NCBI RefSeq assembly: GCF_050003625.1
Contig: NC_134398.1
Location: 19,294,997 to 19,358,996, forward strand
Length of the DNA stretch: 64,000 nt
DNA from: Haematobia irritans
Lineage: Eukaryota > Arthropoda > Insecta > Diptera > Muscidae
Direction of reading: 5' to 3'
The translations under genes were made by a program, and so were the position numbers. This document shows positions 25,785-36,235 of the stretch, piece after piece; position 1 is the stretch's first letter, and every line of letters begins with the position of its first letter. The notes under the pieces are model-generated. The model did no database searches, was not told the origin of the DNA, and was given only the letters and a program-made list of their open reading frames with translations.

Positions 25785-25934
25785 TATACCCACCACCATA
25801 GAATGGTGACGGGGGTATAATAAGTTTGTCATTCCGTTTGTAACGCATCGAAATATCGATTTCCGACTATATAAAGTATATATATTCTTGATCAGGGAGA
25901 AATTCTAAGACGATATAACGATGTCCGTCTGTCC

Positions 25935-25972
<38 letters not shown>

Positions 25973-27241
25973 TGTAATCACGCTACAGTCTTCAATAATG
26001 AAGCAATCGCGCTGAAATTTTGCACAAACTCGTCTTTTGTCTGCAGGCAGGTCAAGTTCGAAGATGGGCTATATCGGTCCAGGTTTTGATATAGTCCCCA
26101 TATAAACCGACCTCCCGATTTGGGGTCTTGGGCTTATAGAAATCGTAGTTTTTATCCAATTTGCCTGAAATTAGAAATGTAGAGGTATTTTATGACCATA
26201 AAGGGGTGTGCCAAAAATGGTGAGTATCGGCCCATGTTTTGGTATAGCCCCCATATAGACCGATCTCCCGATTTTACTTCTTGGGCTTATAGAAACCGCA
26301 GTTTTTATTCAATTTACCTGAAATTGGAAATCTAGAAGTATTGTAGGACCACAAATACGTATGCCAAAAATTGTGAGTATCGGTCCATGTTTTGGTATGG
26401 TCCCCATATAAAAGGACCTCCCGATTTGGGGTCTTGGGCTTATAGAAACCGTAGTTTTTATCCAATTTGTCTGAAATTGGAAATCTAGTGGTATTTTAGG
26501 ATCATAAAGAGGTGTGCCGAAAATGGTAAGTATCGGTCCATATTTGGTATAGCCCCCATATAGACCGATTTCCCGATTTTAATTCTTGGGCTTCTAGAAT
26601 CCGAAGTTTTTATCCTATTTGCCTGAAATTGGAAATCTAGTGGTATTTTAGGACCATAAAGAGGTGTGCCGAAAATGGTAAGTATCGGTCCATATTTTGG
26701 TATAGCCCCCATATAGACCGATATCCCGATTTTACTTATTGGGTTTCTAGAATCCGTAGTTTTTATGCGATTTGCCTGAAATTGTAAATATTATTTTAGG
26801 CTCCCAAAAACGTGTATCGGATTAAGTTTTTATCGGTCCTTTTGGTAATGCCTCCATATAGACCGACTTCATTTCTTGAGGGTATAGAAGGCGCACTGAT
26901 CATGAAAATTGCTTGAAACTCAATGTAAAATTTTCAGATTTCAGATACTTCTCGGGTGAAAATCTACAGATTTAAGATTTCAAAGCAAGACGTTATTTTA
27001 CAATTTTCTTGCACACTTACAAGAGATGTTAATGATTCCTCTAAAACTCAAACAAAAATGGTTCTTATTAATCGAGAATCTGATATAGTCCTCATAGGTG
27101 AAATCTTTAAATTTATCTTCGGGAAGTGTCCTCAAGTCCTCAATCCCTCCTGAAATTTCAAAGGAAACCCTAATATTTGGTTCATGGTGGTGGGTTTTTA
27201 AGATTCGGCCCGGCCGAACTTAGTGCTGTATATACTTGTTT
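25785..27241 (-). mobile_element. DINE-1/mini-me-like element, second subfamily, complete
   Basis: Left end TATACCCACCACCATAGAATGG, then CATTCCGTTTGTAACGCATC, a GTCT microsatellite, six tandem units, and a right end with the hairpin TTCGGCC-C-GGCCGAA (27204-27218) and GTATATACTTGTTTT. CTCCCG-type words at 26112, 26265, 26418, 26570 and 26723 give steps of 153, 153, 152 and 153 bp. The terminal parts match the element at 5.3-7.1 kb in reverse orientation, while the internal repeat sequence is strongly different. The frames at 26274-26465 and 26485-26712 are repeat artefacts. Confidence 0.8.
25921..25972 (+). repeat. (GTCT)n/(GTCC) microsatellite in DINE-like element
   Basis: ATGTCCGTCTGTCCGTCTG followed by nine to ten GTCT units, at the position where the 5.3-7.1 kb copy has GGAC units on the other strand. 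Confidence 0.95.
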
Positions 27242-28604
27242 TATTTTAGGGTTTTGTAATAAGCCCCTTCTCTAGTGTGCCACCTCTGCCCATTTATGAC
27301 TGCCTTCTAGTCTATGCCAGGTGAAAAAAGTCAACTTTAATTCTTTTACTTATACTTAAATTGGGTGTGGTACAATGTGATAAGTCAAGGTAAGTATGAT
27401 ACTTATACTATTTTTGCATGTATAGTTAAAACCTATATGGGCATTCATATACCAAAAAACAACAAAGGAGGGAAAACATAAAACGATGTTAAAACCTTTA
27501 AAAGCCTGGAGCAATAATAATAAAAAGGATAAGTATATTTGGCAGAATTTCAAAAAGATTGGAAATTTTATAGAGTTTTTTTGGTAATTAAAAAATATTG
27601 GAAAAATAAAAAAAAAAAAAATAAATAAAATTAAAATATCAAATAAAAAATAAATAATTTTAAAACCATACAATTCCTGAAGCATTAAAAACGGGGAAAA
27701 AAATTTTCCAGATTTTTCAAGAAGAGTTTTTTTTTTTTGGTAATTAAAAATTGATATATTTTTTTAATTCAATGAAAAAAAAAACTCAAAAAATGTACAT
27801 ATATAAAATCGAAAAACTGAAAATATCTTTTGTATTACTTCGATTAATATCGTTAGTCTTCGACGCGGATATTTAAAATTTTTAACAAATAAACAAAAAA
27901 AATTAGAGTTTACGTATGTTTTTTATTAAAGCTATTTTTCACATTTTGTGATCAGTGGGAGAAAAAAGTTCATGATATCAAAACAAGCTGATTTTGTAAT
28001 TAAATAATTAAAGACATATTAGATATTGGCTCCGAAATCTAAAAACAAAGATTATTTTTATTTCATTTAATTACCTCCTCCTTAAAAAAAACATTACATT
28101 AATAAAATTAATTGCACTTAGACCCTTTTCCCACACACCACATATTTTATATGCACTAAAGTTATAAGCCAGCCCTAGTTTTTTCCCCAAAATTCACTTA
28201 GCCAGCATTTCGTTTTAATTTCATATTTCATTGGCCATTTCGGATGGGATAGCCAAAAATGAACTGAGAAAAGAGGTGGATATGATACTCAAAAAAGGCT
28301 ATTCCAGACGTCGCGTCATATAAAATTGTACATTGTCTATGGATGTATATGTATATGCATATGTATATTACCTTTATGTTGTAAATAATTTTTATAGTCT
28401 TATAAGAAATTATCTTACTAAGAAGAGGTGTGTGTCCAGGTGGGCAAGCATATAAAATTGATTAAGGTTTCTTGGTTTGTTCTACAGAGGATGTGATCAC
28501 CAAGGTAATTTCTATTTTAGGGGAAGTGATTTTTGTAGGATTGAAAGTTTTTGAGAATATATAAAAATTGGATTAGGAGATTTTTTATTTATTTTCGCGA
28601 TAGT
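27242..28604. other. Intronic AT-rich sequence without gene
   Basis: AT-rich with A and T runs up to 28.1 kb, then more complex sequence. No coding feature is recognised. Confidence 0.45.
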
Positions 28605-30575
28605 TATATATTAAGAAAATTTTGTCAAAATTTCTTTTTTATAGAAAATTTTGTCAAAATTTTATTTCCATAGAAAATTTTGTCAAAATTTTATTTCCAT
28701 AGAAAATTTTGTCAAAATTTTAGTTTAAAAGATACTTTTATCAAAAATTTAATTTTAATGGAAAATTTTGTCAAAATTTTATTTTAATAGAATATTTGGT
28801 CAAAATTTTATTTCTTTGAAAAATTTGTCAAAATTTTATTTTTATAGAAAATTTTGTCAAAATTTTATTTTTATAGAAGTTTTTCTAAAAATTTTATTTT
28901 TATAAAAAAAATTTTCTCAAAACTTTATTTTTATAGAAAAATTTGTCAAACTTTCATTTTAATAGAAACTTTTGTCAAAATTTTATTTTAATAGAAAATT
29001 TTGTCAAAATTTTATCTCTAATGAAAAAATTTTCAAAATAGAAAATTTTGTAAAAATTTTTCAATAGAAATGTTGTAAAAAATTTTATATCGAAAATTTT
29101 GCTAAAATTTTATTTCTGTAAAAAATTTACCAAAATTTTATTTCTATTGAATACTTCCTTAAAATTTTATTTATATAGAAAATTTTTCTATAAAAAATAT
29201 TTTTATAGAAAATTTTGCAACAATTTTATTTCTATTGAATATTTTCTTAAAATTTTATTTCTATAGAAAATCTTTTCAAAATTTTATTTCAACAAAAAAT
29301 ATTGTCAAAATTTTATTTCTATCGAAAATTATGTTAAAATTTTATTTCTATAGAAAATTTGCCAAAATTTTAATTTTGTCAAAATTTTATTTCTATCGAA
29401 AATTATGTTAAAATTTTATTTCTATAGAAAATTTGCCAAAATTTTATTTCCTTAAAATTTTATTTCCATAGAAAATTTTTCTATAAAAAATATTTTTATA
29501 GAAATTTTTTCCAAAATTTTATTTCTATTGAATATTTTCTTAAAATTTTATTTGTATGGAAAATCTTTTCGAAATTTTATTTCAACAAAAAATTTTGTCA
29601 AAATTTAATTTCTATCGAAAAATTTGTTAACATTTCATTTCTATCGAAAATTTTGTCAAAATTTTATTTTTATAGAAAATTTTGTCATAATCTTATTTCT
29701 ATAAAAGTTTTGTAAACATTTTTTTCCATGAAATTTAGTAAAAATTTTATTTTTATTTTACAGAAAATTTTGTTGAATTTTATTTTTATAGAAAAATTCG
29801 TCAACATTTATTCCTATATTTTTTGGAAAATTTTGTCATAATTGTATTTCCATAAAAATTTTGTCGAATTTTTTTTCTATGAAAAATTTAGTAAAAATTT
29901 TATTTCAACATAAAATTTTATTGAAATTTTATGTTTATAGAAAAATTCGTCAATATTTTATTCCTATAGGAAATTTCGTCAATATTTTATTTTTATAGAA
30001 AATTTCCTCAATATTTTATTTTATGGAAATTTCGTCAAAATTTAATTTTTATAGAAAATTTCGTCAACATTTTATTTTTCTAAAAAAAAAATTCTATATA
30101 CAGAAAATTTTTTCAAAATTTTATTTATATTAAAAATGTTTGTCAAAATTTTATTTATATTAAAAATGTGGTCAAAATTGAATTTATATTAAAAATTTGT
30201 CCAAATTTTATTTCTATTGTAAATTCTGTCAACATTTTCTATAGAAAATTTTGTCAAAATTTTGTTTCTACTGTAAATTTTGTTAAAATTTTATTTCTGT
30301 AGAAAATTTTCGCAAAATTTTATTTGTTTATTTTTATTTATTTATAATTTTGTCAATATTTTCTATAGAACATTTGTCAATATTTTAGTTATATTGTAAA
30401 TCAAAATTTTATTTATATTAAAAATGTGGTCAAAATTGTATTTATATTAAAAATTTGTCCAAATTTTATTTCTATTGTAAATTTTGTCAAAATTTTATTT
30501 CTGTAGGAAATTTACGCAAAATTTTATTTGTTTATTTTTATTTATTTATAATTTTGTCAACATTTTCTATAGAAA
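28605..30575 (-). repeat. 29-bp minisatellite array, reverse orientation
   Basis: The same 29-bp family as elsewhere but inverted: ATTTTATTTCTATAGAAAAT followed by TTTGTCAAA. Units are strongly diverged, with longer higher-order duplications (TATTTCTATCGAAAATTATG blocks at about 29315 and 29390). Confidence 0.88.
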
Positions 30576-30576
30576 A

Positions 30577-30935
30577 TTGCACTGTGGTGCAATGGGTAGC
30601 ATGCCCGCCTTGCATACACAGGGTTGTGGGTTCGAACCCAGTTTCGACCAAAAAATTTTTCAGCGGTAAATGATCCCACCACAGTAATGCCGGAGAAATT
30701 TCTGAGTGCTCCAAAGCTTCTCTAAGTGGTTTCACTGCAATGTGGAACGCCGTTCGGACTCGGCTATAAAAATGAGATCCTTTGTCATTGAGCATCACTC
30801 AGTGATAAGAGAGAAGTTCACCACAGTGGTATCATAATAGACTGTAGACTATTCAGTCTATTATGATACCACGGGATCTCTTTTTATAGCCGAGTGGGCC
30901 TGAAATAACGCGCTGCCACTATACCTAACCAAACT
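30577..30935 (+). mobile_element. tRNA-derived SINE with foldback 3' part
   Basis: The tRNA-like head has A box TGGTGCAATGG at 30585-30595 and B box GGTTCGAACCC at 30629-30639. The body includes CGCCGTTCGGACTCGGCTAT and ends ...CTGCCACTATACCTAACC. It is clearly the same family as 61361-61704. An 18-bp perfect palindrome (arms 30827-30844 and 30854-30871) is followed by an inverted piece of the SINE body (CTTTTTATAGCCGAG), so this copy carries an inverted duplication of its own sequence. It interrupts the reversed 29-bp array. Confidence 0.85.
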
Positions 30936-32175
30936 TAATTTTGTCAACATTTATCGTTATAGAAAGTTTTGTCAATATTTTATTTCTATAAAAAATTTTG
31001 CCAAAATTGTATAAACAATTTTGTAAAAATTTTATTTCTATAGCAAAATTTGCCAAAATTTTATTTCTATAGAAAAGTTTGTCAAAATTTTTTTTCTGAA
31101 GAAAGTATTATTTCTTTAGAACATATCAAATAGTTAAAATTTGTTTCTATAGAACATATTGTCAAAATTTTATCGCAATTTTATTTGTATAGAACATTTT
31201 GTGCAAATCTTATTTCTATAGAAAAATTTGTCCAAATTTAATTTCCCTAAACAAATTTTCTCAAAATTATATTTCTAAACAAAATTTTGTCAAAAATTTT
31301 TTTTCTATATGGAAAGTTTTGTCAAAATTTTATTTCCATGAACAAATTTTCTCAAAATTAGATTTCTATAGAAAATTTTGTCTAAATTTTATTTTTTTAG
31401 AAAATCTTTTCAAAATGTAATTTTAATAGAAAATTTTGTCAAAATGTTATTTATGTAAAAAATTTTGGCAAAATTGTATCCCTAATGAAAAGTTTTTCAA
31501 AATTTTGTCATATTTTTTCTATAGCAAATGTTGTCAAAATTTATGCATAGAAAATTTTGTTAAAATTTTATTTCTATAGAAAATTTTTCTATAAAAAATA
31601 TTTTTATAGAAAATTTTGCCAAAATTTTATTTCTATTGAATATTTTTTAAAATTTTATTTCTACAGAAAATTTTTTCAAAATTTTATTTCACCAAAAAAT
31701 TTTGTCAAAATTTCATTTCTCTCGAAAATGTTGTTAACATTTCATTTCTATCGAATTTTGTAAAAATTTTATTTCTATAGAAAAGTTTATCAAAATTTTA
31801 TTTCTGTAGAAAATTTTGTCAAAATTTTATTTCTGAAGAAAATATTATTTCTATAGAACATATCAAATAGTTAAAATTTATTTATTATAAAATTATATTT
31901 TCAAAATTTTATCACAATTTTATTTCTATAGAAAAATTTGTCGAAATGTTATTTCCCTAAACAAAATTTCTCAAAATTAGATTTCTATACAAAATTTTGT
32001 CAAAATTTTATTTCTATAGAAAAATTTGTCAACACTTTATTTCCCTGAACAAATTTTCTCAAAATTAGATTTCTATAGAAAATTTTGTCAAAATTTTATT
32101 TTTATAGAAAATTTTGTCAAAATTTTATTTTTATAGAAAATTTTGTCAACATTTTATTTGCACAGAATGTTGTTG
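30936..32175 (-). repeat. 29-bp minisatellite array, reverse orientation, continued
   Basis: Continuation after the SINE, about 40 degenerate units. Two long similar blocks, near 31090-31430 and 31800-32090, share AGAACATATCAAATAGTTAA, showing a duplication about 730 bp apart. Confidence 0.85.
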
Positions 32176-32682
32176 TCTAAAATTTAGTTTTCTAGAGAGT
32201 AACCCTAAAAAAGCTAGCTTTGAAAGGTAAACAAAAACTAAGTTCATTGCTTTCTGATGGCCTCATAATCGTACTCTTTCGTACAAAATTTATTCTTAAC
32301 AGTCTCATAGAGAGTTTTTTTTTAGAAAAATTGCAAAATATCATATCGTTAATCAATTAATATTCTACTTTTGCCCCATACTGGGAAAACTGTTATATTT
32401 AACTCAAAATATTTACTAAAAACTTTCCACTCTAGACACCATGGGTAACATTGATGTTTGCATTCACCAAAGACAAGACAGCATCTTAAATTTAAAAATG
32501 TCCATATATTATCGAAAATACATAAATTATAAAATCGGCAAATGTATGAGTTGACAAGAATAAGTGTTTTGCATTTGCTGACTGGCTTTTCAAACGCCAA
32601 GAAGACTTTCCCATATGGCTTTGTCCAAGATGATCTTTACCCATATGACTAAGCTTAAAATTTTTGTTTCTTCTTTACTCAC
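32176..32682. other. Intron flank of Ddr, no further feature
   Basis: Unique-looking intron adjacent to the exon at 32683. No second coding segment was recognised. Confidence 0.5.
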
Positions 32683-32830
32683 CTTCCCAGGGACAGCCAA
32701 CAATTTCAGCTCTTAAGCAAACCGTACGATCATATAGACCATATGGATAAATGCGTATTTTTGATGCGAATATAATCGGTTGTAAAGTGTTTTCCACTTC
32801 GCTGTAGGTATTAATGTTGCCTGGTAAAAT
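32683..32830 (-). CDS. Ddr: Ddr exon: C-terminal part of the discoidin (F5/8C) domain
   Basis: This is the middle of three visible Ddr exons. The minus-strand acceptor is a TTTACAG ending at 32831 and the donor is GGAAG|GTGAGT at 32682. The length is 148 bases, entering in phase 0 and leaving in phase 1, which fits the exons on both sides. It encodes I-L-P-G-N..., then A-S-K-I-R-I-Y-P-Y, then V-C-L-R-A-E-I-V-G-C-P-W-E. This matches the end of the vertebrate discoidin domain (V-A-R-L-V-R-F-Y-P, then V-C-L-R-V-E-L-Y-G-C-L-W). The two cysteines are the ones that in vertebrate DDRs close the domain by disulphides. One partner is the Cys of GAWCP in the upstream exon; the other should be near the domain start in an exon not found here. 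It sits 32.4 kb from the next exon. Confidence 0.94.
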
Positions 32831-33227
32831 CTGTAAATTGGATAGGAGAAAAATAACAGCTTAGATAAATAAATATGAAATTTTTTTTTGTCATTTAAAA
32901 AATTGACAAGAAAAATTACAAATAAAATGGTCAAAAGGATAAAAGCTAAATTTTATGTAAAATCGTTAAATATTTAGATATGATCGTATATTATGATGAC
33001 AATTTTTATGGTAAGTGATGACAGGTCATTATGTGGTCAAGCAGATATGAGTCTATGTTGCGTTTGTAAAGGCGACAAACATGAAAAACTTTGTATATTA
33101 AATAACTGTTGACGGAAATTCGTAATAAAGAAAGATAGATGTTTTTTATTCTCTTTAAGCTAAATGAAAATCGCAAAAATGCCTAAAAGTATGCATCGTA
33201 TTTTGTATAAGTGGTAATTGACTACTT

Positions 33228-34870
33228 TGGGGACATTAGGTAGTAACCTGTTTTTTACCAATCAATTTTTCCATTTGGAACATGGATATTAGTAAAAATT
33301 GGGGGATTTTATTTTATTTTTATCTATGGTGACAAGTTTGGGGACATGATTGCTGTTGTCGGATGTTTTTATTATCAGTAAAATGATCATAGTCGTCAAT
33401 TGAGCAAATAAAGGTATCATAGAATTAACATTAGTGACAATTATGATTCGGGCCCAATAATTACACGTCGCGATCACTTGCTGAAAATAATATTTTTCAG
33501 TAATCTTGCCATATCCACAACAAAGTATCGGCATCTATAGAAAATTTTATCAAAATTTTGTTTCTTAAGAAACTTTTGTCAAAATTTTTTTTCCTACAAT
33601 GTATCGGATTTGTTGTTTTATTTTACAAACAAGTCCTCACAAACTTTCCACTATTATTGATATAGAAGGTTTAACCCTACTTCAGGGTCAATATACACGA
33701 AAGCATGTTTGGGGACATGACCAATTCTATTTTGGAATTATATCGGGAATGCTAGGTCTAGAATTTCGGTGTCTTCATTGCAATATTAGAGGGCAAAATT
33801 TTGCGAATGACCATCTAACTAACATTGGAGGTCACTCGACCTGTGAATAATTTGTTGGGAGTTTAACCGCTGCCACAACAATGAATTTGGATTAATTGTA
33901 GGCTTTTAGCCATGTCCATTTATCCAAGAAAAACCTTGTCATGTATATTGATACCACTGGTTTTAATGTTACTTCTAGGACATTACTCACTATGGTAACT
34001 TAGGGGACATGATCAAGTTCCAATTAATAATTGACTTGGGCTTGGCTCCACATAATATTTTTCAGCAATCTTACAACCTCCCCCGTAATGTATCGGCATC
34101 ATTGTTTTATTTACGAAAATTTCCTCACAGGCCTGGTATTGCATATAGCAGCTTAAACCCTACTTCAGAGACAATATATACGGTAACAGGTTTGGGGACA
34201 TGACCATTACTATTTCGGAATTATAACGGAAATACTAGAACTAGAATTTCGGTCTCTTCATTGCAATATTAGAGGGCTACATTTTGCGAATGGTCCAATA
34301 TTTGACGTGAATCGACCTGTAAATAATATGTTGGTCGTTTAAACGATGCCACAACAATGAATTGGATTAATTATATGCTCTTAGCCATGTCCATTTATCC
34401 AAACAAAAAAACTTGTCATTTATATTGATACCACTGATTTTAATGCTACTTCCAGGACAAGACTCACTATGGTAACTTTGGAGACATGATCAAATCCAAG
34501 TCAAATTTAGCCTTGCCTCCACATAATATTTTATCATTGGTTTATTTACGAAGATTTCCTCACAGGCCTGCTATTGCATATAGCAGGTTTAACCCTACTT
34601 CAGGGACAATATATACGGTAGCATGTTTGGGGACATGACCAATACTATTTTGGAATTATATCGGGAATACTAGAACTAGAATTTCGGTCTCTTCATTGCA
34701 ATTAGAAGTTCAATCGATCTGTAAATAATTTGTTGGTTCTATGCTACTTCCAGGACATAAGTCACTTTGGTAACTTTGGGGACATGATCAAAATCTAATT
34801 AATTTGGTCTTGGCTCCACATTCAATTGATATGGCCAAGTCATTACATTTGCCAATTTTAATTGCAGCTA
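33228..34870 (+). repeat. Tandem repeats of about 430-490 bp carrying GGGGACAT
   Basis: AATGTATCGG starts units at 33598 and 34087 (489 bp apart), and a third begins near 34535. Shared blocks are TTTCCTCACAGGCCTG, CCCTACTTCAG, TTGGGGACATGACC, ATTATATCGGGAAT and CTTCATTGCAATATTAG. GGGGACAT occurs exactly at 33229, 33340, 33711, 34003, 34194, 34629 and 34778. A partial unit begins near 33240. A 60-bp piece of reversed 29-bp repeat (33538-33597) splits one unit. Confidence 0.75.
33538..33597 (-). repeat. Two-unit 29-bp repeat island
   Basis: CTATAGAAAATTTTATCAAA and a second unit sit exactly between TATCGGCAT and AATGTATCGG of the GGGGACAT repeat. Confidence 0.65.
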
Positions 34871-35283
34871 GCCGAAGAGCAAGCATTCCATTTCATGGAA
34901 ATTTAATCGAAATTCCCTTCACTTAAGTTAGTTGGGAACATCATGACATAAATTCGTAATACAAATTTAAGGATATAAAAGTTTTCTTTTTCTAAAAGCT
35001 CCATATATCCACTGACTAAATATGCAAAGTTGGGGGAAATTCAATTACGACGATGTTGAGGACCATTCATTTTAAACATTTTTGGGAACATTCATACTCG
35101 ATTTTTGGGGACATTCACACTAGATTTGTATTTTTGGGGACATTCACACTAGATTTGTATATATAAAGTATAAATTGTTTTCGTTTATAAAGTGTGTTAT
35201 TCAAGCAAATCCTTTTATAAGACCATATTTTCTGTCATACAAAAAATGAGACTTTCCTTAAAAGAAAACCCTCTTTAACCTAC
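34871..35283. other. Intron with further GGGGACAT copies
   Basis: GGGGACATTCACACTAGATT occurs at 35107 and 35136, a 29-bp direct repeat of unrelated sequence. Confidence 0.5.
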
Positions 35284-35515
35284 CTCTTTTCCTTGGGTAT
35301 TCTTCCATCGCTTCCAGCTCGTAAATCCCGGTCTCCAATATTCCAGAACATATGCTTCAGTATACTCTTGACCCTGGCCCTTGCCAAAGCGACCTTGTGT
35401 TCGAACAGCCGTGATGACATGCACTGACAATAAATCGACTTGCAGGTATTCCTTTAAAGCATTTGAGACCATATGTTTGGGGCACCAAGCACCGCCATTA
35501 TTATCGGTTTTCAGT
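35284..35515 (-). CDS. Ddr: Ddr exon: core of the collagen-binding discoidin domain
   Basis: This is the most 5' recognisable coding exon of the discoidin domain receptor. The acceptor TTTGCAG ends at 35516 and the donor is AAAGAG|GTAGGT at 35283. The length is 232 bases, with one base completing an upstream codon (probably Arg), and it leaves in phase 0. The 77 codons contain G-G-A-W-C-P, E-Y-L-Q-V-D-L, R-T-Q-G-R, Q-E-Y, and W-K-R-W-K-N-T-Q-G-K-E. Vertebrate DDR1/2 have the same order: G-A-W-C-P, E-Y-L-Q-V-D-L, T-Q-G-R, K-E-F and G-W-K-D-R-W-G-Q-E. The Arg of TQGR and the Glu eight residues later correspond to a salt-bridge pair in the collagen-binding trench of vertebrate DDR2, and both are kept. 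The Asp just before Gly-Ala-Trp-Cys in DDR2 is Gly here. The open frame continues upstream through the acceptor only because the intron end lacks a stop. Confidence 0.95.
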
Positions 35516-36235
35516 CTGCAAATAAATGGAAGCAAAAAAAAAGACAATGTAGAGATTTAAAAACTCATTGAACATAAATTACAATTATTGTGGCAATCTC
35601 AAAATAACAAAAAGAAAATTGCAAAACAAACTTTCCAATGATGACGATTCAAATATATAGGGGGGCTTTATCTTCCATACACCACCACCCAACATCCTAG
35701 CCTGGAAACACTGACTAAGTTATTTCAATCGATAGTCAGCCAGTTGGTTGTGGTTGATATGATGCACAACCATATCGACATAGGTTTTGTATGACTTGCT
35801 GGATGGTTGATGGCAAAAAAAAATCCTATAAATTAATTGACATTAAATGACAGCTTGGCCCCACATAGCGGTGTGGCAGCAGAAGCAGTAGTCATGAAAT
35901 TGAAGTTTTTTTTTTTTCATTAGTGGCAATGGTGTATTTGTTGCAAATGTTGCCAATAACAACAGCAGGCAATTGAGGCAACGAGTAGATGAACTATACC
36001 ACATGAAGCCACCTTTTTTTTCAATATCGGCAAACGTCATCGTCTGCGGAAAATAAAATTAATGTATTTTTTGTTATTTGCAGATTTGTGCAAAAACGAG
36101 CAAAAAACAATTTGGAAAAATCTCCTCCATAAAATGCCTTAAATGGTACGTGCAATTGGTATTGGGACGAGGATCAATTGAAAATTTTAAGGTAATTTTA
36201 CACAAGAATAAAAAATTTGAATTTAATTCTTTTTA
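35516..36235. other. Intron upstream of the discoidin exon
   Basis: Unique-looking. The minus-strand frame at 36040-35843 begins shortly after a TTTTCCGCAG acceptor-like site and has a hydrophobic stretch (CLLLLLATFA). It lacks the cysteine and motifs expected at the start of the discoidin domain, so I do not call it an exon. Confidence 0.35.

Larger units (their letters stand above)
242..32682 (-). other. Ddr: Ddr giant intron (about 32.4 kb)
   Basis: The exon at 32683 ends in phase 1 with W-E-G and the exon at 241 begins with AG-GGC-ATT. Joined, they give W-E-E-G-I-V-S-Y, which aligns residue for residue with W-R-D-G-L-L-S-Y of vertebrate DDR1, so no coding exon is missing between them. 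The whole interval is therefore one intron, filled mainly with 29-bp minisatellite arrays, DINE-like elements, a SINE and PBS-bearing tandem repeats. Alternative exons cannot be excluded. Confidence 0.88.
32831..35283 (-). other. Ddr: Ddr intron (about 2.45 kb)
   Basis: A phase 0 intron between the two discoidin-domain exons; GK-E joins I-L-P-G as in vertebrate G-Q-E-V-I-S-G. It holds tandem repeats of 430-490 bp with the GGGGACAT motif. Confidence 0.9.

Noticed and set aside
30585..30655. A functional tRNA gene
   Set aside because: A and B boxes are present but the acceptor stem does not pair and the sequence continues into a SINE body shared with 61.4 kb.
35843..36040. 65-codon minus-strand frame with a hydrophobic stretch and acceptor-like site, as Ddr signal-peptide exon
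   Set aside because: No discoidin start motif or cysteine pattern, no good donor in the needed phase, and a poly-Lys stretch from an A run.
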